Source: Streptomyces sp. NBC_00250
GTDB lineage: Bacteria > Actinomycetota > Actinomycetes > Streptomycetales > Streptomycetaceae
Assembly: GCF_036192275.1 (NCBI RefSeq)
Contig: NZ_CP108088.1
Coordinates: 2,356,001-2,420,000 of the forward strand
Length of the DNA stretch: 64,000 bases
Reading direction: 5' to 3'
Below are positions 49,244-58,198 of this stretch, piece by piece. The notes beneath the pieces were generated by a model, which did not search any database, was not told where the DNA came from, and saw only the letters and a list, made by a program, of their open reading frames with translations. Within the stretch, counting starts at the first letter, position 1. Each line of letters opens with the position of its first letter. The position numbers and the translations under genes are program-made.

Positions 49244-50167
49244 TCATCCCAGCTGCGACTGGACCTGCGCGGAGATCAGCTCCAGGTGGTCCAGGTCGTC
49301 CAGGTCGAGGACCTGGAGGTAGACCCGGGAGGCACCGATCGCCGCGTACCGCCCGATCTTGTCGACGACCTCGGCGGGCGAACCCGCGAGACCGTTCGCC
49401 TTCAGCTCGTCCACGTCCCGCCCGATGGCGGCGGCCCGGCGGGCCACCTCTGCGTCGTCCTTGCCGACGCAGACGACCAGCGCGTTGGAGTACACCAGGT
49501 CGTCGGGCGCCCGCCCGGCCTCCTCCGCCGCGGCCCGGACCCGGCCGAACTGGCGCTCGCTGTCCTCCACGGAGGCGAACGGGATGTTGAACTCGTCCGC
49601 GTACCGCGCGGCCAGGCGGGGCGTACGGCTCGCGCCGTGCCCGCCGATCAGCACCGGGATCCTGTCCTGGGCGGGCTTGGGCAGCGCCGGGGAGTCGCTG
49701 AGCTGATAGAACTCCCCCTCGAAGGTGAAGGTCTTGCCGATCCCGGTCTCCCACAGACCGGTGACGATCGCCAGCTGCTCCTCCAGGCGGCCGAACCGCT
49801 CCTTCGGGAACGGAATGCCGTAGGCCTTGTGCTCCTCCTCGAACCAGCCCGCGCCGAGCCCGAGTTCGACCCGCCCGCCGGACATCCGGTCCACCTGGGC
49901 GACCTGGATCGCGAGGACACCCGGGAGCCGGAAGGTCCCGGCCGTCATCAGGGTGCCGAGGCGGATCCGCTTGGTCTCCCGGGCGAGCCCGGCCAGGGTG
50001 ATCCAGGCGTCCGTCGGCCCGGGCAGCCCGTCGGCGGAACCCATGCTGAGGTAGTGGTCGGACCGGAAGAAGGCGTCGAATCCGAGCTCCTCGGTGGCCC
50101 GTGCCACCGCGAGGAGGGTGTCGTAGTCGGCCCCCTGCTGGGGTTCGGTGAAGATGCGGAGATCCAT
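49244..50167 (-). CDS. LLM-class (luciferase-like) F420-dependent oxidoreductase
   Basis: 307 residues. The ATG at 50167 has GGAGG just upstream. MDLRIFTEPQQGADYDTLLA, then LGFDAFFRSDHYLSMG and VDRMSGGRVELGLGAGWFEE are typical of the actinobacterial F420-dependent luciferase-like TIM barrel, and VLIGGHGASRTPRLAARYAD is the cofactor-phosphate region. The substrate is unknown; members oxidise alcohols or reduce activated double bonds with coenzyme F420 in the cytoplasm. The stop lies 13 bp before mmuM. Confidence 0.88.
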   Translation of the reverse strand: MDLRIFTEPQQGADYDTLLAVARATEELGFDAFFRSDHYLSMGSADGLPGPTDAWITLAGLARETKRIRLGTLMTAGTFRLPGVLAIQVAQVDRMSGGRVELGLGAGWFEEEHKAYGIPFPKERFGRLEEQLAIVTGLWETGIGKTFTFEGEFYQLSDSPALPKPAQDRIPVLIGGHGASRTPRLAARYADEFNIPFASVEDSERQFGRVRAAAEEAGRAPDDLVYSNALVVCVGKDDAEVARRAAAIGRDVDELKANGLAGSPAEVVDKIGRYAAIGASRVYLQVLDLDDLDHLELISAQVQSQLG

Positions 50168-50416
50168 ACCTCCATCCTGCACCGTCGGGTGCGCGTCAAC
50201 CTCTCCGTCAGCTCCTTGTGCGCCCCGGCCCGGTCGGGTGAATATCCCGCCCCCTGGCGGGCCGCGTCCGCCCCGGCCAGTGACCGGGGCCCGGCACCCG
50301 TCGTTGGCTCGGGCGGAGCCGGACCGCCCGGCCCGCGCGCCGGCGGCCGCTGCCGGTGCGTCGCTCTCTCTCGCGGCCCCGTCCTCGGCGGCGGGGTCCG
50401 GGCCGAGGAGGCCCCC

Positions 50417-50677
50417 ATGTCCCAGGAAGCCGCGCCGGAGCAGGCCGTCCCCCAGCAGCCGGTGCCGCAGTCCGTGCCCGAGCAGAAGGGCGCCGGCGCC
50501 CCCAAGGGCCTGCTCCAGCAGATGGAGGAACTGATGGCGGCGCTCTCCGCCGACCTGACCCAGCTGGACGCCGACCTCCAGTCCACGTCTGACCGCCTCG
50601 ACCCCGACCGCCTCGACCCGGACCGTGCCGGTCCGGACCGTGCCGACCGTGACGGGCACGAGCCCCACCGGTTCTAA
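50417..50677 (+). CDS. small acidic coiled-coil-like protein, unknown function
   Basis: 86 residues. The ATG at 50417 has GAGGAGG upstream. A Gln/Pro/Glu-rich N-terminus (PEQAVPQQPVPQSVPEQKG) leads into one amphipathic helix (KGLLQQMEELMAALSADLTQ plus LDADLQS), then Asp/Arg/Pro repeats (DRLDPDRLDPDRAGPDRADR). No family was recognised. The good ribosome site and heptad-like helix support a real gene; codon composition alone would not. Confidence 0.55.
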   Translation: MSQEAAPEQAVPQQPVPQSVPEQKGAGAPKGLLQQMEELMAALSADLTQLDADLQSTSDRLDPDRLDPDRAGPDRADRDGHEPHRF

Positions 50678-50702
50678 GGGCTGTCCGGCCCCGGCCGGGC
50701 GC

Positions 50703-52103
50703 TCAGTGGATCCTGTGCTCCGTCCAGAACGGGCCGAGGTCCTTCGCCGTCGCCGCCTGTGCCGCGCGCTTGAAGTCCGCGGTGGTGGCGACCCCCAGCC
50801 AGTGGTCCCGTACGTAGCCGCGCAGCATGCGCGCCATCGCGGGGCCGCCCAGGGCACGTTCCAGATCGTGCAGGGCGCAGGAGCCACGTCTGTAGACGAC
50901 CGCCCCGTACTCCGAACGGTGGCCGTCCGCGTAGTAGGCCATGGACCGGGTGAGGGCGGCCTCGTCGCCGGGCCACTGCCCCTGGTCCTCCCAGCAGGTG
51001 GCGGTGTCCTCCCGGTAGTACAGCAGCGTCGCGTACTGGGCGAAGGACTCGTCCAGCCAGGGCGCGGCGAACTGGTCGTTGCCGACGATGCCGTAGAACC
51101 ACTGGTGGGCTATCTCGTGGACGGCGCCCGACTCCTCCGCTTCGGTCCACAGCAGGACGAGTCCCGGGAACTCCATGCTGCCGAAGTCGTCGAGGTGGTC
51201 GCTCATGACGAGGTCGAGCTCTCCGTACGGGTAGCGCCCGAACCGCTTCCCGAACTCGTCGACGGAGCCGGCGCCTTCCCGCAGAGCTTTCGCGACGCCT
51301 TCGGGGGGCGTGGTGGCGGTCCAGTACGCGTTCAGCCGGATCCCGCCGGGACTGGTCACCGTCTTCGAACCGAAGGGACCCGCCGCCCACGCGAAGTCCC
51401 GTACACCCCGCGCGACACTGGTGCTGATCGCGCGGCCGGGTGCGCCCGCGCGTCGGGTGGTGGTGCCGGTCGCGGGCACGACGAGCTCGCTGGGATGGTC
51501 GAGGACGACCCGGAAGTCACCGGTCAGGGTGTGGAAGCTCTCGCCGAAGCCGACGTCCGGATCGAGGTGCCGGCCCTGCGCGTCGCGCACGGCGAGCAGG
51601 GGCAGCGCGTTGCCCAGGTAGCGGTACGCGCCGTCCTTGCCGAAGCGGTGGATCCGGTCCGGGACGCTGATCGCGACGTCGAAGGAGACGCTCGCCCGCG
51701 CCCCGTACGGCAGCGGCGCGGGAAGGTCGATCCGCAGCGCGGTGCAGTCCACGTCGAGCGGTCGTGGGGTGCCTCCGGCGACCCCGCTCACCCGGACCGG
51801 GGACGGGCTGTCGGGGGCTCCGCAGCCCTCGGTGCCGTTGCCCCACAGCCGTACGTCGACCGAACTCAGCGGAGTGCGGGAGGCGTTACGGAAGGAGACC
51901 GTCTGGCGACCGGTCCAGCGCGAGCCGTCGTCGTCGGCACGCAGCACCACGTCGTACGAGGGCCGGTCCGGTGTCGCCACCCGCACAGGGGGCGCCGAGT
52001 CCGCGGGTTCCACGGGGTCCTGCGCCACGGCTGCCTGGGGAACGAGCAACAGGGCGGCCGCGAGGGCGAGCAAGGGCGCCCGCCAAAACCTGTACGAGGT
52101 CAT
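50703..52103 (-). CDS. secreted M1-family metallopeptidase
   Basis: 466 residues with a signal peptide (LLALAAALLLVPQAAVA). The zinc site is AVHEIAHQWFYGIVG (HExxH) with the third ligand in APWLDESFAQY. The exopeptidase GxMEN motif is GSMEFPG, so substrate N-terminus recognition may differ from classical aminopeptidase N. The protein ends soon after the thermolysin-like domain and lacks the long C-terminal helical domain of PepN. I infer extracellular peptide hydrolysis. It is convergent with the small protein gene at 50417 (25 bp between stops). Confidence 0.9.
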   Translation of the reverse strand: MTSYRFWRAPLLALAAALLLVPQAAVAQDPVEPADSAPPVRVATPDRPSYDVVLRADDDGSRWTGRQTVSFRNASRTPLSSVDVRLWGNGTEGCGAPDSPSPVRVSGVAGGTPRPLDVDCTALRIDLPAPLPYGARASVSFDVAISVPDRIHRFGKDGAYRYLGNALPLLAVRDAQGRHLDPDVGFGESFHTLTGDFRVVLDHPSELVVPATGTTTRRAGAPGRAISTSVARGVRDFAWAAGPFGSKTVTSPGGIRLNAYWTATTPPEGVAKALREGAGSVDEFGKRFGRYPYGELDLVMSDHLDDFGSMEFPGLVLLWTEAEESGAVHEIAHQWFYGIVGNDQFAAPWLDESFAQYATLLYYREDTATCWEDQGQWPGDEAALTRSMAYYADGHRSEYGAVVYRRGSCALHDLERALGGPAMARMLRGYVRDHWLGVATTADFKRAAQAATAKDLGPFWTEHRIH

Positions 52104-52243
52104 GACAACCACGCTAGAACGCCCCCGCACCCGGACGGGAGAGTTCCGACGGGGGTCTCGCAGGCGGGGGTTGCGCAGGCCGCCGATCCACGGGCGGGCC
52201 ATCCGGCGGAGGGCTTCGGGACGCACCGAGCGCCCCACGCCGT

Positions 52244-52729
52244 TCACCAGCGGCCCCGGCCGGGGCCCGCGCGGCCTCGGGCGGGGTCGGGCGGGCGGGC
52301 CCGCTCCCCGTCCCGCACGGCCAGGCGCCGCAACATCCCGCGGACCCGGTCGCTCGACTCGTCGGCGGCGTCGATGGCCTCGATGCACTGCCAGTAGAGC
52401 CCCTCGTCATCCGTGGCACAGGCCACGCCGACCAGCGCGATGCCGACCTCCCCGAGCAGCTCCCCGAGCGCGGTCAACGCCCCCCGTGGGTCCGCCACTT
52501 CGGTCAGCTGGGCCGCACGCGGCCCACCGGCGCCCCACGCCGGGTACTCCCCGATCTCGCTCAGCCCCCGCGCCTCGCCGCGCAACTCCTGCGGTCCGCA
52601 GAGCGCCAGCTGGTTCCCTATCGCCTGGGCGAGCGCCTGCGCCTGCCAGGCCTCCGCCACGATGTCCTGCGCCGTTCCGCTCTCGGCCAGCCCGTGCCGG
52701 CCAAGCGCGATGAGCCGCTCCGCTTCCAT
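52244..52729 (-). CDS. DUF6099-type hypothetical protein
   Basis: 161 residues, largely helical. MEAERLIALGRHGLAESGTA, then DIVAEAWQAQALAQAIGNQL resemble a Streptomyces family annotated as DUF6099 (family name from memory). The remaining part has an amphipathic region (GLYWQCIEAIDAADESSDRV) and a basic, Pro/Gly-rich tail. No catalytic motif is visible. A stretch of about 125 bp without a gene separates it from the MazG-like gene. Confidence 0.7.
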   Translation of the reverse strand: MEAERLIALGRHGLAESGTAQDIVAEAWQAQALAQAIGNQLALCGPQELRGEARGLSEIGEYPAWGAGGPRAAQLTEVADPRGALTALGELLGEVGIALVGVACATDDEGLYWQCIEAIDAADESSDRVRGMLRRLAVRDGERARPPDPARGRAGPGRGRW

Positions 52730-52856
52730 CAACGCCGCCCCCGTTCGTACGACTTATCTGCCCACTCAGTCCACTACCCAGAGTGAGGCGACCTGAGCCC
52801 CAACGGCAGGGGAATTCGGAAATCTGTGGACAGGAGGCTCGACGGGGAAAAGTCGA

Positions 52857-53249
52857 TCACTCCGAAGAGTGACGATCCTTGATCGAATCCTCTTCTTCCC
52901 CCTCTCCGCCGCGGTCTCCGCCGCGCCCCCGAGCGGGAAATCGGACCTCGTTCCGGTCGATCTTGGCCGCGAGCGCCGCCAGCGGATCGACCCCGAGCAC
53001 CTCGCAGAACTGGAGGAGATAGGCGAGCACATCCGCCACCTCGTCGGCGACCCGGTGCGCCGACTCGGGGTCGTCCATCACCCGCTCCGCCTGCTCGGGA
53101 GTCAACCACTGGAAAATCTCCAGGAGTTCGGCCGCCTCCACGCTGAGTGCCGCCGCCAGGTTCTTGGGCGTGTGGTAAGGCTGCCAGTCGCGGGCGGCCG
53201 CGAATTCGGCCAGCCTGCGCTGCAGTCCCGCTACGTCGTTGTCCGTCAC
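52857..53249 (-). CDS. MazG-like nucleotide pyrophosphohydrolase
   Basis: 130 residues of the all-alpha NTP pyrophosphatase fold. LAAALSVEAAELLEIFQWLT carries the ExxE metal motif and HRVADEVADVLAYLLQFCEV the matching ExxD. The size matches dCTP/house-cleaning pyrophosphatases, which hydrolyse damaged or excess (d)NTPs to NMP and PPi. The GTG start overlaps the stop of the AAA ATPase gene (GTGA), implying a functional pair. A short TCACTC-CGAA-GAGTGA hairpin overlaps the stop codon. Confidence 0.88.
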   Translation of the reverse strand: MTDNDVAGLQRRLAEFAAARDWQPYHTPKNLAAALSVEAAELLEIFQWLTPEQAERVMDDPESAHRVADEVADVLAYLLQFCEVLGVDPLAALAAKIDRNEVRFPARGRGGDRGGEGEEEDSIKDRHSSE

Positions 53250-54637
53250 GTGCCCAGGTCTACCACCGTCACCCCGGGCATCCGTCGCGCCTGCGCCGCC
53301 GTCCGGTCGCCGACCGCGCCGGCGACCCGGATGTGTCCGTCGGCGGCGATGCCCGTGGCGAGACCGAGCAGTTCGCCCACCTGCCGCGCGTCGAGATCGC
53401 GGTCGAGGCCGTCGGCGAGCAGCGTCAGGGACTGCATGGCGTCGGGCACCTCGGCGATCCGGTCCATCTCCAGGACGCCGGGGCCCGTGAGCAGGGTGAG
53501 CGCTAGCGCCAGGTAGCGCAGCTCCCCGTCCCCGAGCCGCCCGAGCGGCGTCGCGGGCCTGCCGCCCCGTTCGAGGACAGCCCGGACCGCGCCGTCCCGG
53601 AGTTCCTGCACGCCGACCCCGGTGACGGGTCCCGCGCAGCCCGCTCCCGCGACGGCCGCGAGGCGGTGGTGACGGCGCGGGCAGTCCGTATGGGTGCGGT
53701 GCAGGACTTCGGCGAGGTTGCCGCAGCCGCGCCGCAGCCGCCCCTCGCCCGGCGGTACGGGAGCCCGCATGCGCTCGGGCCGGGGGTCGCAGGCGAAGGC
53801 GGACCGCAGTCCGATCACGACCTGCTCGGCGGCGGCCAGGACCTCCAGCTGTCCGGGCGTCTTGCCCGCGACCCGCAGCGGCAGCAGGGCCGTACCGAGC
53901 AGATCGTCGGGGAACGGTGCCCGTGTGACGGGGGTGGTGCCGGCCGTGTGCCACTCGGCCTGGACGGTGGTGCGGCCCGGATCGCGCAGCGCGGTGGCGA
54001 GCAGGGTGCGCCCGCGCCCGGTGAGCCGCTCGCCGACGATACGGAGCCGGGGTTCGGCCTGCACGGCGAGGTCCAGGTGGACGGGGCCTTCGGGTCCGTC
54101 GACCGTGCACCCGATGCGGAACCCCCGCCTGCCCTGGGCGTCGGGCCGGGCCCGCTCGGGGACGCAGTCGACGGCATCGGGAAACACCTCGTCGAGCGTG
54201 TCACCGGCGCCGAGCCGGGCCAGCGCCTCGTACGCCCGCAGGGTGGTGGACTTGCCGCTGCCGCTGGGCCCGGCGAAGAGGGTGACGGGCCCGAGCGCGT
54301 GCGCGGCGGAGCGGTGACCGGCGAAGGCGGAGAGCCGCAGTTCGGTGACGGCGGGCCGCGTCCGGAGTCCCCCACCCCCTCCCCCACCGGCGGATCCGCC
54401 TTCGGAGAGCCGCGCGGATCCGCCTTCCGCCCGACGCCCGGCCCCACCCTGCGACGGCAGCCGGGGCGCGGCCCCCGCCGAGGCGGCTCCGGAAGTGGCT
54501 GCGGTGGAAGGAGCCCCGCTGGAAGGAACCCGGGGGGACGGAGCGCGGGTGGACGGAGCCCCGATGCGAGGAGCGCCGGAGGAAGGAGCAGCCGTGGAGG
54601 AGGAATGGTCGAGCGTGAAGCCGCCGGTGAGATCCAT
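53246..54637 (-). CDS. AAA/SMC-like ATPase with disordered N-terminus
   Basis: 463 residues. Residues 1-90 are Ser/Ala/Pro/Gly-rich repeats (SSGAPRIGAPSTRAPSPRVP). Then come VTLFAGPSGSGKSTTLRAYE (Walker A), a long insert, and GRLGDGELRYLALALTLLTG, an ABC-type signature (xxxGExR), followed by VLEMDRIAEVPD in the Walker B position. This is the RecF/SMC-like AAA_ATPase layout found in OLD-type and DNA-repair proteins, but no nuclease domain is attached. Coupled to a MazG-like pyrophosphatase; the role of the pair is not known to me. Confidence 0.8.
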   Translation of the reverse strand: MDLTGGFTLDHSSSTAAPSSGAPRIGAPSTRAPSPRVPSSGAPSTAATSGAASAGAAPRLPSQGGAGRRAEGGSARLSEGGSAGGGGGGGLRTRPAVTELRLSAFAGHRSAAHALGPVTLFAGPSGSGKSTTLRAYEALARLGAGDTLDEVFPDAVDCVPERARPDAQGRRGFRIGCTVDGPEGPVHLDLAVQAEPRLRIVGERLTGRGRTLLATALRDPGRTTVQAEWHTAGTTPVTRAPFPDDLLGTALLPLRVAGKTPGQLEVLAAAEQVVIGLRSAFACDPRPERMRAPVPPGEGRLRRGCGNLAEVLHRTHTDCPRRHHRLAAVAGAGCAGPVTGVGVQELRDGAVRAVLERGGRPATPLGRLGDGELRYLALALTLLTGPGVLEMDRIAEVPDAMQSLTLLADGLDRDLDARQVGELLGLATGIAADGHIRVAGAVGDRTAAQARRMPGVTVVDLGT

Positions 54638-54692
54638 GATCGGACCGTACGCAGGTCATTCCCTGACGAACCGTTACGGCTAGATGACCTTC

Positions 54693-55124
54693 CTACGATC
54701 GGGGGACGCCGGCGGTCCGGCCGCCCACGACACCCTCCTCGTCCTCGCCCTCCGCACCCTCGACCTCCGTACCGGCCGGCGCGAGAAGAAAAACGTTCCG
54801 GTCGACGCGGTGCATCCCGCTGCCGAGACCGAAGACCACACCACTGCTGAAGTCGAGGATGCGCTTGGCGACCTCGGTGTCGGCGCTCGTCAGATCGAGG
54901 AGCACCGGGATCTGGGCGATCAGGTACTCGGCGACCTCACGGGCGTCGGCGAACACCTGCACGCGGAGCACGACCATACGGCGCTGCTCGGCGGATTCGT
55001 ACTGCTCGGGGATCGTGCGGTGGTCGACCCTGGACGGCCATTCGTCACGGCCGCGCAGGGGCACGACCTGGGCGAGGCCCTCCCACTGCTCGTCGGTGAC
55101 GTCGTACCTCTCGTACCTACTCAT
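54693..55124 (-). CDS. SepF-like cell division protein (SflB type)
   Basis: 143 residues. The ATG at 55124 has GGGAGG upstream. RMVVLRVQVFADAREVAEYL, then LLDLTSADTEVAKRILDFSS and GVVFGLGSGMHRVDRNVFLL are the SepF core, which binds the FtsZ tail and self-associates on the membrane in other members. The N-terminal amphipathic membrane helix of classical SepF is replaced by SRYERYDVTDEQWEG. Streptomyces has SepF-like paralogs (SflA, SflB) that influence septum placement; position fits SflB. Confidence 0.87.
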   Translation of the reverse strand: MSRYERYDVTDEQWEGLAQVVPLRGRDEWPSRVDHRTIPEQYESAEQRRMVVLRVQVFADAREVAEYLIAQIPVLLDLTSADTEVAKRILDFSSGVVFGLGSGMHRVDRNVFLLAPAGTEVEGAEGEDEEGVVGGRTAGVPRS

Positions 55125-55223
55125 GGGCACATCCTCCCGCTCCTCACCCGTTCGGCCCAACAACGACACGAGGTGATGGGCCGGTGCGGGGTCCAGGACG
55201 GTTCGAACGCCGAACGAGACCCG

Positions 55224-55246
55224 TCTAGGACACGAATCGTCCTAGA
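55224..55246. promoter_or_regulatory. perfect 8-bp inverted repeat between divergent sepF-like and VOC genes
   Basis: TCTAGGAC, a 7-nt spacer, then GTCCTAGA. It lies 100 bp from the sepF-like start and 90 bp from the VOC start. The size is typical of TetR or MarR operators, yet no regulator gene is adjacent. Confidence 0.55.
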
Positions 55247-55335
55247 TCGGGACTAGCGTCGTCATCACCTTGAGGCACCCGCCGAGGCGCCCGACGAGGC
55301 GCCCCAAAGGCACTCGCACCCCAGGAGGCAGCCAG

Positions 55336-55821
55336 ATGTCCGTGAATCCCGTCCCCCAGGGCTATCACACGGTGACGCCGTGGATCATCTCCCGCGACAC
55401 CGTGGCGCTCATCGACTTCCTCAAGAGGGCCTTCGGCGCGGAGGAGCTCGCGTGCATGGCCGACGAGGAAGGAACCGTCCAGCACGCGGAGGTCCGCATC
55501 GGCGACTCGGTGGTGATGATGTTCGACGCGCGGCCGGAGTGGCCGCCGACCCCCGGCTTCCTCCGGCTCTACGTCGAGGACGCCGACGCCACGCACCGGC
55601 AGGCCGTCGCGGCCGGCGGCACCTCGGTCACCGAGGTCACCCACCTGTTCTTCGGCGACCGGGTCGGGCGGGTGCGCGACCCGCTGGGCAATCTGTACTG
55701 GATCCAGACCCGTGTGGAGGACCTGAGCCCGGAGGAGATGGAACACCGCCTCGGCGACCCGGAGTTCACCAAGGCGATGGAGTACGTCCAGAGCGCCGAC
55801 TTCTTCCCCGGCCGGACGTGA
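55336..55821 (+). CDS. VOC/glyoxalase superfamily protein (PhnB-like)
   Basis: 161 residues. AGGAGG lies 8 nt before the ATG. VPQGYHTVTPWIISRDTVAL, then FLKRAFGAEELACMADEEGT, and VGRVRDPLGNLYWIQTRVED are characteristic of the PhnB-like VOC group. The segment after that (SPEEMEHRLGDPEFTKAMEY) is an extra C-terminal helix seen in relatives. The substrate is unknown. It is divergent from the sepF-like gene across a 211-bp region with the dyad at 55224. Confidence 0.9.
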   Translation: MSVNPVPQGYHTVTPWIISRDTVALIDFLKRAFGAEELACMADEEGTVQHAEVRIGDSVVMMFDARPEWPPTPGFLRLYVEDADATHRQAVAAGGTSVTEVTHLFFGDRVGRVRDPLGNLYWIQTRVEDLSPEEMEHRLGDPEFTKAMEYVQSADFFPGRT

Positions 55822-55998
55822 ACCGGCCGGGGCTCGACCTGCCAGGACTGACCTGCCAGAGCCCGGCCGACCAGGGCTCGACCGGCCAGGGCGCGTTTCA
55901 CCGTCGTGGTGCTCGTACCGGCAGCGCTCGGCGGGTGCATGATCACGACGCCGCCTTCCGCTGTCCCACGGCCTGCGGCCCGCCCCTTCCGTGCGGCC

Positions 55999-57237
55999 TC
56001 AGGCGAAGCTCTTGGCCAGCCTGCGCAGCCCTTCCCTGATCTCGTCGGCCGAGTGCGTGGTGAACGAGAGCCGCATCGCACCCGGGTCCGGCTCGCCGCA
56101 GAAGAACGGCGCCCCCGGCACGTACGCCACCTCGTGGCCGACCGCGGTCTTCAGGAGGGCCGTCGCGTCATGGCCGGCGGGCAGGGTCACCCAGATGAAC
56201 ATGCCGCCCTCCGGCCGGTTCCAGCGGCTGCCTCCGGGCAGCGCGGCGGGCAGGCCTTCGAGCATCGCGTCCCGGCGCTCGTGGTACGCCGCCCGCATCA
56301 CCGCGACGTGCGCGTCGAGGTCGCTGTCGCGCAGATACCGCGCGGCCGCGGCCTGGTCGATGGTCGAAGTGTGCAGGTCGGCGGCCTGCTTGGCGATCAC
56401 GCAGGCGCGGCGCAGCCCGGCGGGCGCGCGCAGGTAGCCCAGCCGGAGGCCGGGGGCCATCACCTTGGAGAAGGAGCCGAGCAGCACGGTGCGGTCGGCG
56501 GCCGCGGGGTCGGCGGCGATCCAGGGGACGCGCTCGCCGTCGTACCGCAGCTCGCCGTACGGGTCGTCCTCGACGATCCAGAATCCGAGCCGCGCGGCGG
56601 ACTCGGCGACGGCGGTGCGGCGCTCGGCGGGAAGGGTGCGGCCCGTGGGGTTCTGGAAGGTGGGCACGAGGTAGAGCAGGGTCGGCTTCTCGCGCGCCGC
56701 GATCTCGTCGAGGGCCTCCGGGATGACGCCCTGGTCGTCGGTGGGCACGGGGACGACTCGCGCGCCGGCGAAGCCGAAGGTCTGGAGGGCCGCGAGGTAG
56801 CAGGGGTCCTCGACGAGGACGACGGCGCCCGGTTCGACGAGCGCGGTGGTGAGGAGCGTGAGGGCCTGCTGCGAGCCCGTCGTGATGAGCACGTCGTCTG
56901 CGTCGGTGGGCAGTTCGCGTGCTGTCAGCCGGGCCGCGACGGCGGTGCGCAGCTCCGGGTCGCCCTCGGTCGTCGAGTACTGGAGCGCGTACTGCGGGTT
57001 GTCCGCCAGGACGCCGTCGTACGCCGCCCGGATGCCCGCGACGTCGAACAGCTCGGGAGCGGGCAGGCCGCCGGCGAAGGAGATCACCTCGGGCCGTGCG
57101 GTCAGCGCCAGGATCTCCCGTACCGGCGACGAACCGACACTGGCCAGCCGGGACGCGGTGGCCGGCGTGGGCGCGGAGGAGGCGGAGGCTGCGGCGTTCG
57201 CGGGCACGGAGGCGGCAGAGGGCATGGGTGTCAGCAT
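55999..57237 (-). CDS. PLP-dependent aminotransferase, fold type I (LysN/KAT-like)
   Basis: 412 residues from ATG 57237; a TTG at 57249 or ATG at 57225 are alternatives and no good Shine-Dalgarno is present, so the start is uncertain. VISFAGGLPAPELFDVAGIR, then LITTGSQQALTLLTTALVEP, LLYLVPTFQNPTGRTLPAER and the PLP-Lys motif VLLGSFSKVMAPGLRLGYLR define the 2-aminoadipate/KAT-like subgroup. The N-terminus is Ala/Ser-rich and probably unstructured. It lies 91 bp downstream of the GntR regulator on the same strand. The amino donor and acceptor cannot be read from sequence. Confidence 0.9.
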   Translation of the reverse strand: MLTPMPSAASVPANAAASASSAPTPATASRLASVGSSPVREILALTARPEVISFAGGLPAPELFDVAGIRAAYDGVLADNPQYALQYSTTEGDPELRTAVAARLTARELPTDADDVLITTGSQQALTLLTTALVEPGAVVLVEDPCYLAALQTFGFAGARVVPVPTDDQGVIPEALDEIAAREKPTLLYLVPTFQNPTGRTLPAERRTAVAESAARLGFWIVEDDPYGELRYDGERVPWIAADPAAADRTVLLGSFSKVMAPGLRLGYLRAPAGLRRACVIAKQAADLHTSTIDQAAAARYLRDSDLDAHVAVMRAAYHERRDAMLEGLPAALPGGSRWNRPEGGMFIWVTLPAGHDATALLKTAVGHEVAYVPGAPFFCGEPDPGAMRLSFTTHSADEIREGLRRLAKSFA

Positions 57238-57328
57238 ATAGCGGTTCAAGACGCTGTCCAGGTGCTCTAACCCCGGTGCAAGCGCGCCCAGTTGATCCCT
57301 TTCGAGGCACCCGCCCGGCCCTTCGGTC

Positions 57329-58015
57329 CTACGCGCGGCCGACGGGTTCGTCGTGGGCGTCGGCCCACAGCGACCGTACGTGGCCGAGGTGACGCACCAT
57401 GCACGCCTCGGCGCCCCGCGCGTCGCCGGCGATCATCAGGTCGAGGAGTTCCAGGTGTTCCTCGGCGGAGGAGACGAGCCTGCCCGCCTCGTCCAGGCCG
57501 GTCAGACCGTAGAGACGGGAGCGCTTGCGCAGCTCCCCGACCGTCTCGACCAGGCGGTCGTTGCCGGAGAGGGCGAGCAGCGCGAGGTGGAAGCGGCGGT
57601 CCGCCTCCAGATAGCCGATGAGGTCGTGCTCCCGGGCGCACGAGACGATCTCCTCGGCGACCGGCCGCAGCGCCTCCAGCTGCTCCCGGTCGGCCTTCCT
57701 CGTGATGCGGCCGATGGTGGGCACCTCGATGAGGGTGCGCAGCTCGGTGAACTGGTCGAGGTCCCGTTCGCTGACCTCGGTGATGCGGAAGCCCTTGTTT
57801 CGGACAGGTTCGACCAGTCCCTCCCGGGCCAGATCGAGCATGGCCTCACGGACCGGGGTCGCGGAGACGCCGAGGTCGCTCGCGAGGCCGGGGGCCGAGT
57901 AGACCTGGCCGGGCCGCAGCTCACCGGCGATCAGGGCCGCGCGGAGGGCGTGCCCGACCTGGTCGCGGAGCCGCTCCTGCGCTCTGACGAGGCCGTACTG
58001 CTTCAGGTCACCCAT
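57329..58015 (-). CDS. GntR-family regulator, FadR/FCD subfamily
   Basis: 228 residues. The N-terminal winged helix (AGELRPGQVYSAPGLASDLG, then VSATPVREAMLDLAREGLV) precedes an all-helical FCD ligand domain with metal-binding residues (EADRRFHLALLALSGNDRL and SAEEHLELLDLMIAG, containing the conserved His). FCD regulators bind organic acids. It is divergent from the transporter gene at 58199 and a long palindrome lies in the shared promoter, so it probably controls the transporter and its own operon. Confidence 0.92.
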   Translation of the reverse strand: MGDLKQYGLVRAQERLRDQVGHALRAALIAGELRPGQVYSAPGLASDLGVSATPVREAMLDLAREGLVEPVRNKGFRITEVSERDLDQFTELRTLIEVPTIGRITRKADREQLEALRPVAEEIVSCAREHDLIGYLEADRRFHLALLALSGNDRLVETVGELRKRSRLYGLTGLDEAGRLVSSAEEHLELLDLMIAGDARGAEACMVRHLGHVRSLWADAHDEPVGRA

Positions 58016-58037
58016 CGTGCGCCCTCCGAGAAGTCAC

Positions 58038-58071
58038 GGGGGAGCATCGTACAATGTCACGTTGCTCCCCC
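58038..58071. promoter_or_regulatory. 34-bp inverted repeat in the GntR/transporter divergent promoter
   Basis: GGGGGAGCA (58038-58046) and TGCTCCCCC (58063-58071) flank ATCGTACAATGTCACG-type A+T-richer sequence. It starts 23 bp before the gntR start codon. The inner CGTACAATGTCAC resembles FadR/FCD operators of the GTnnnnAC class. Autoregulation is likely. Confidence 0.55.
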
Positions 58072-58198
58072 GGGTCTGCGCGTGGTCCTCGGTGTACGGC
58101 TCAACGCGTGGTGGTGGGACCGGGCCCGGCGGACGCCGAGGGCCCGGCAGAGGCACCCCCTGGAGGGGCCGCTCCAGGCGACCCGGATCATCGAACAC

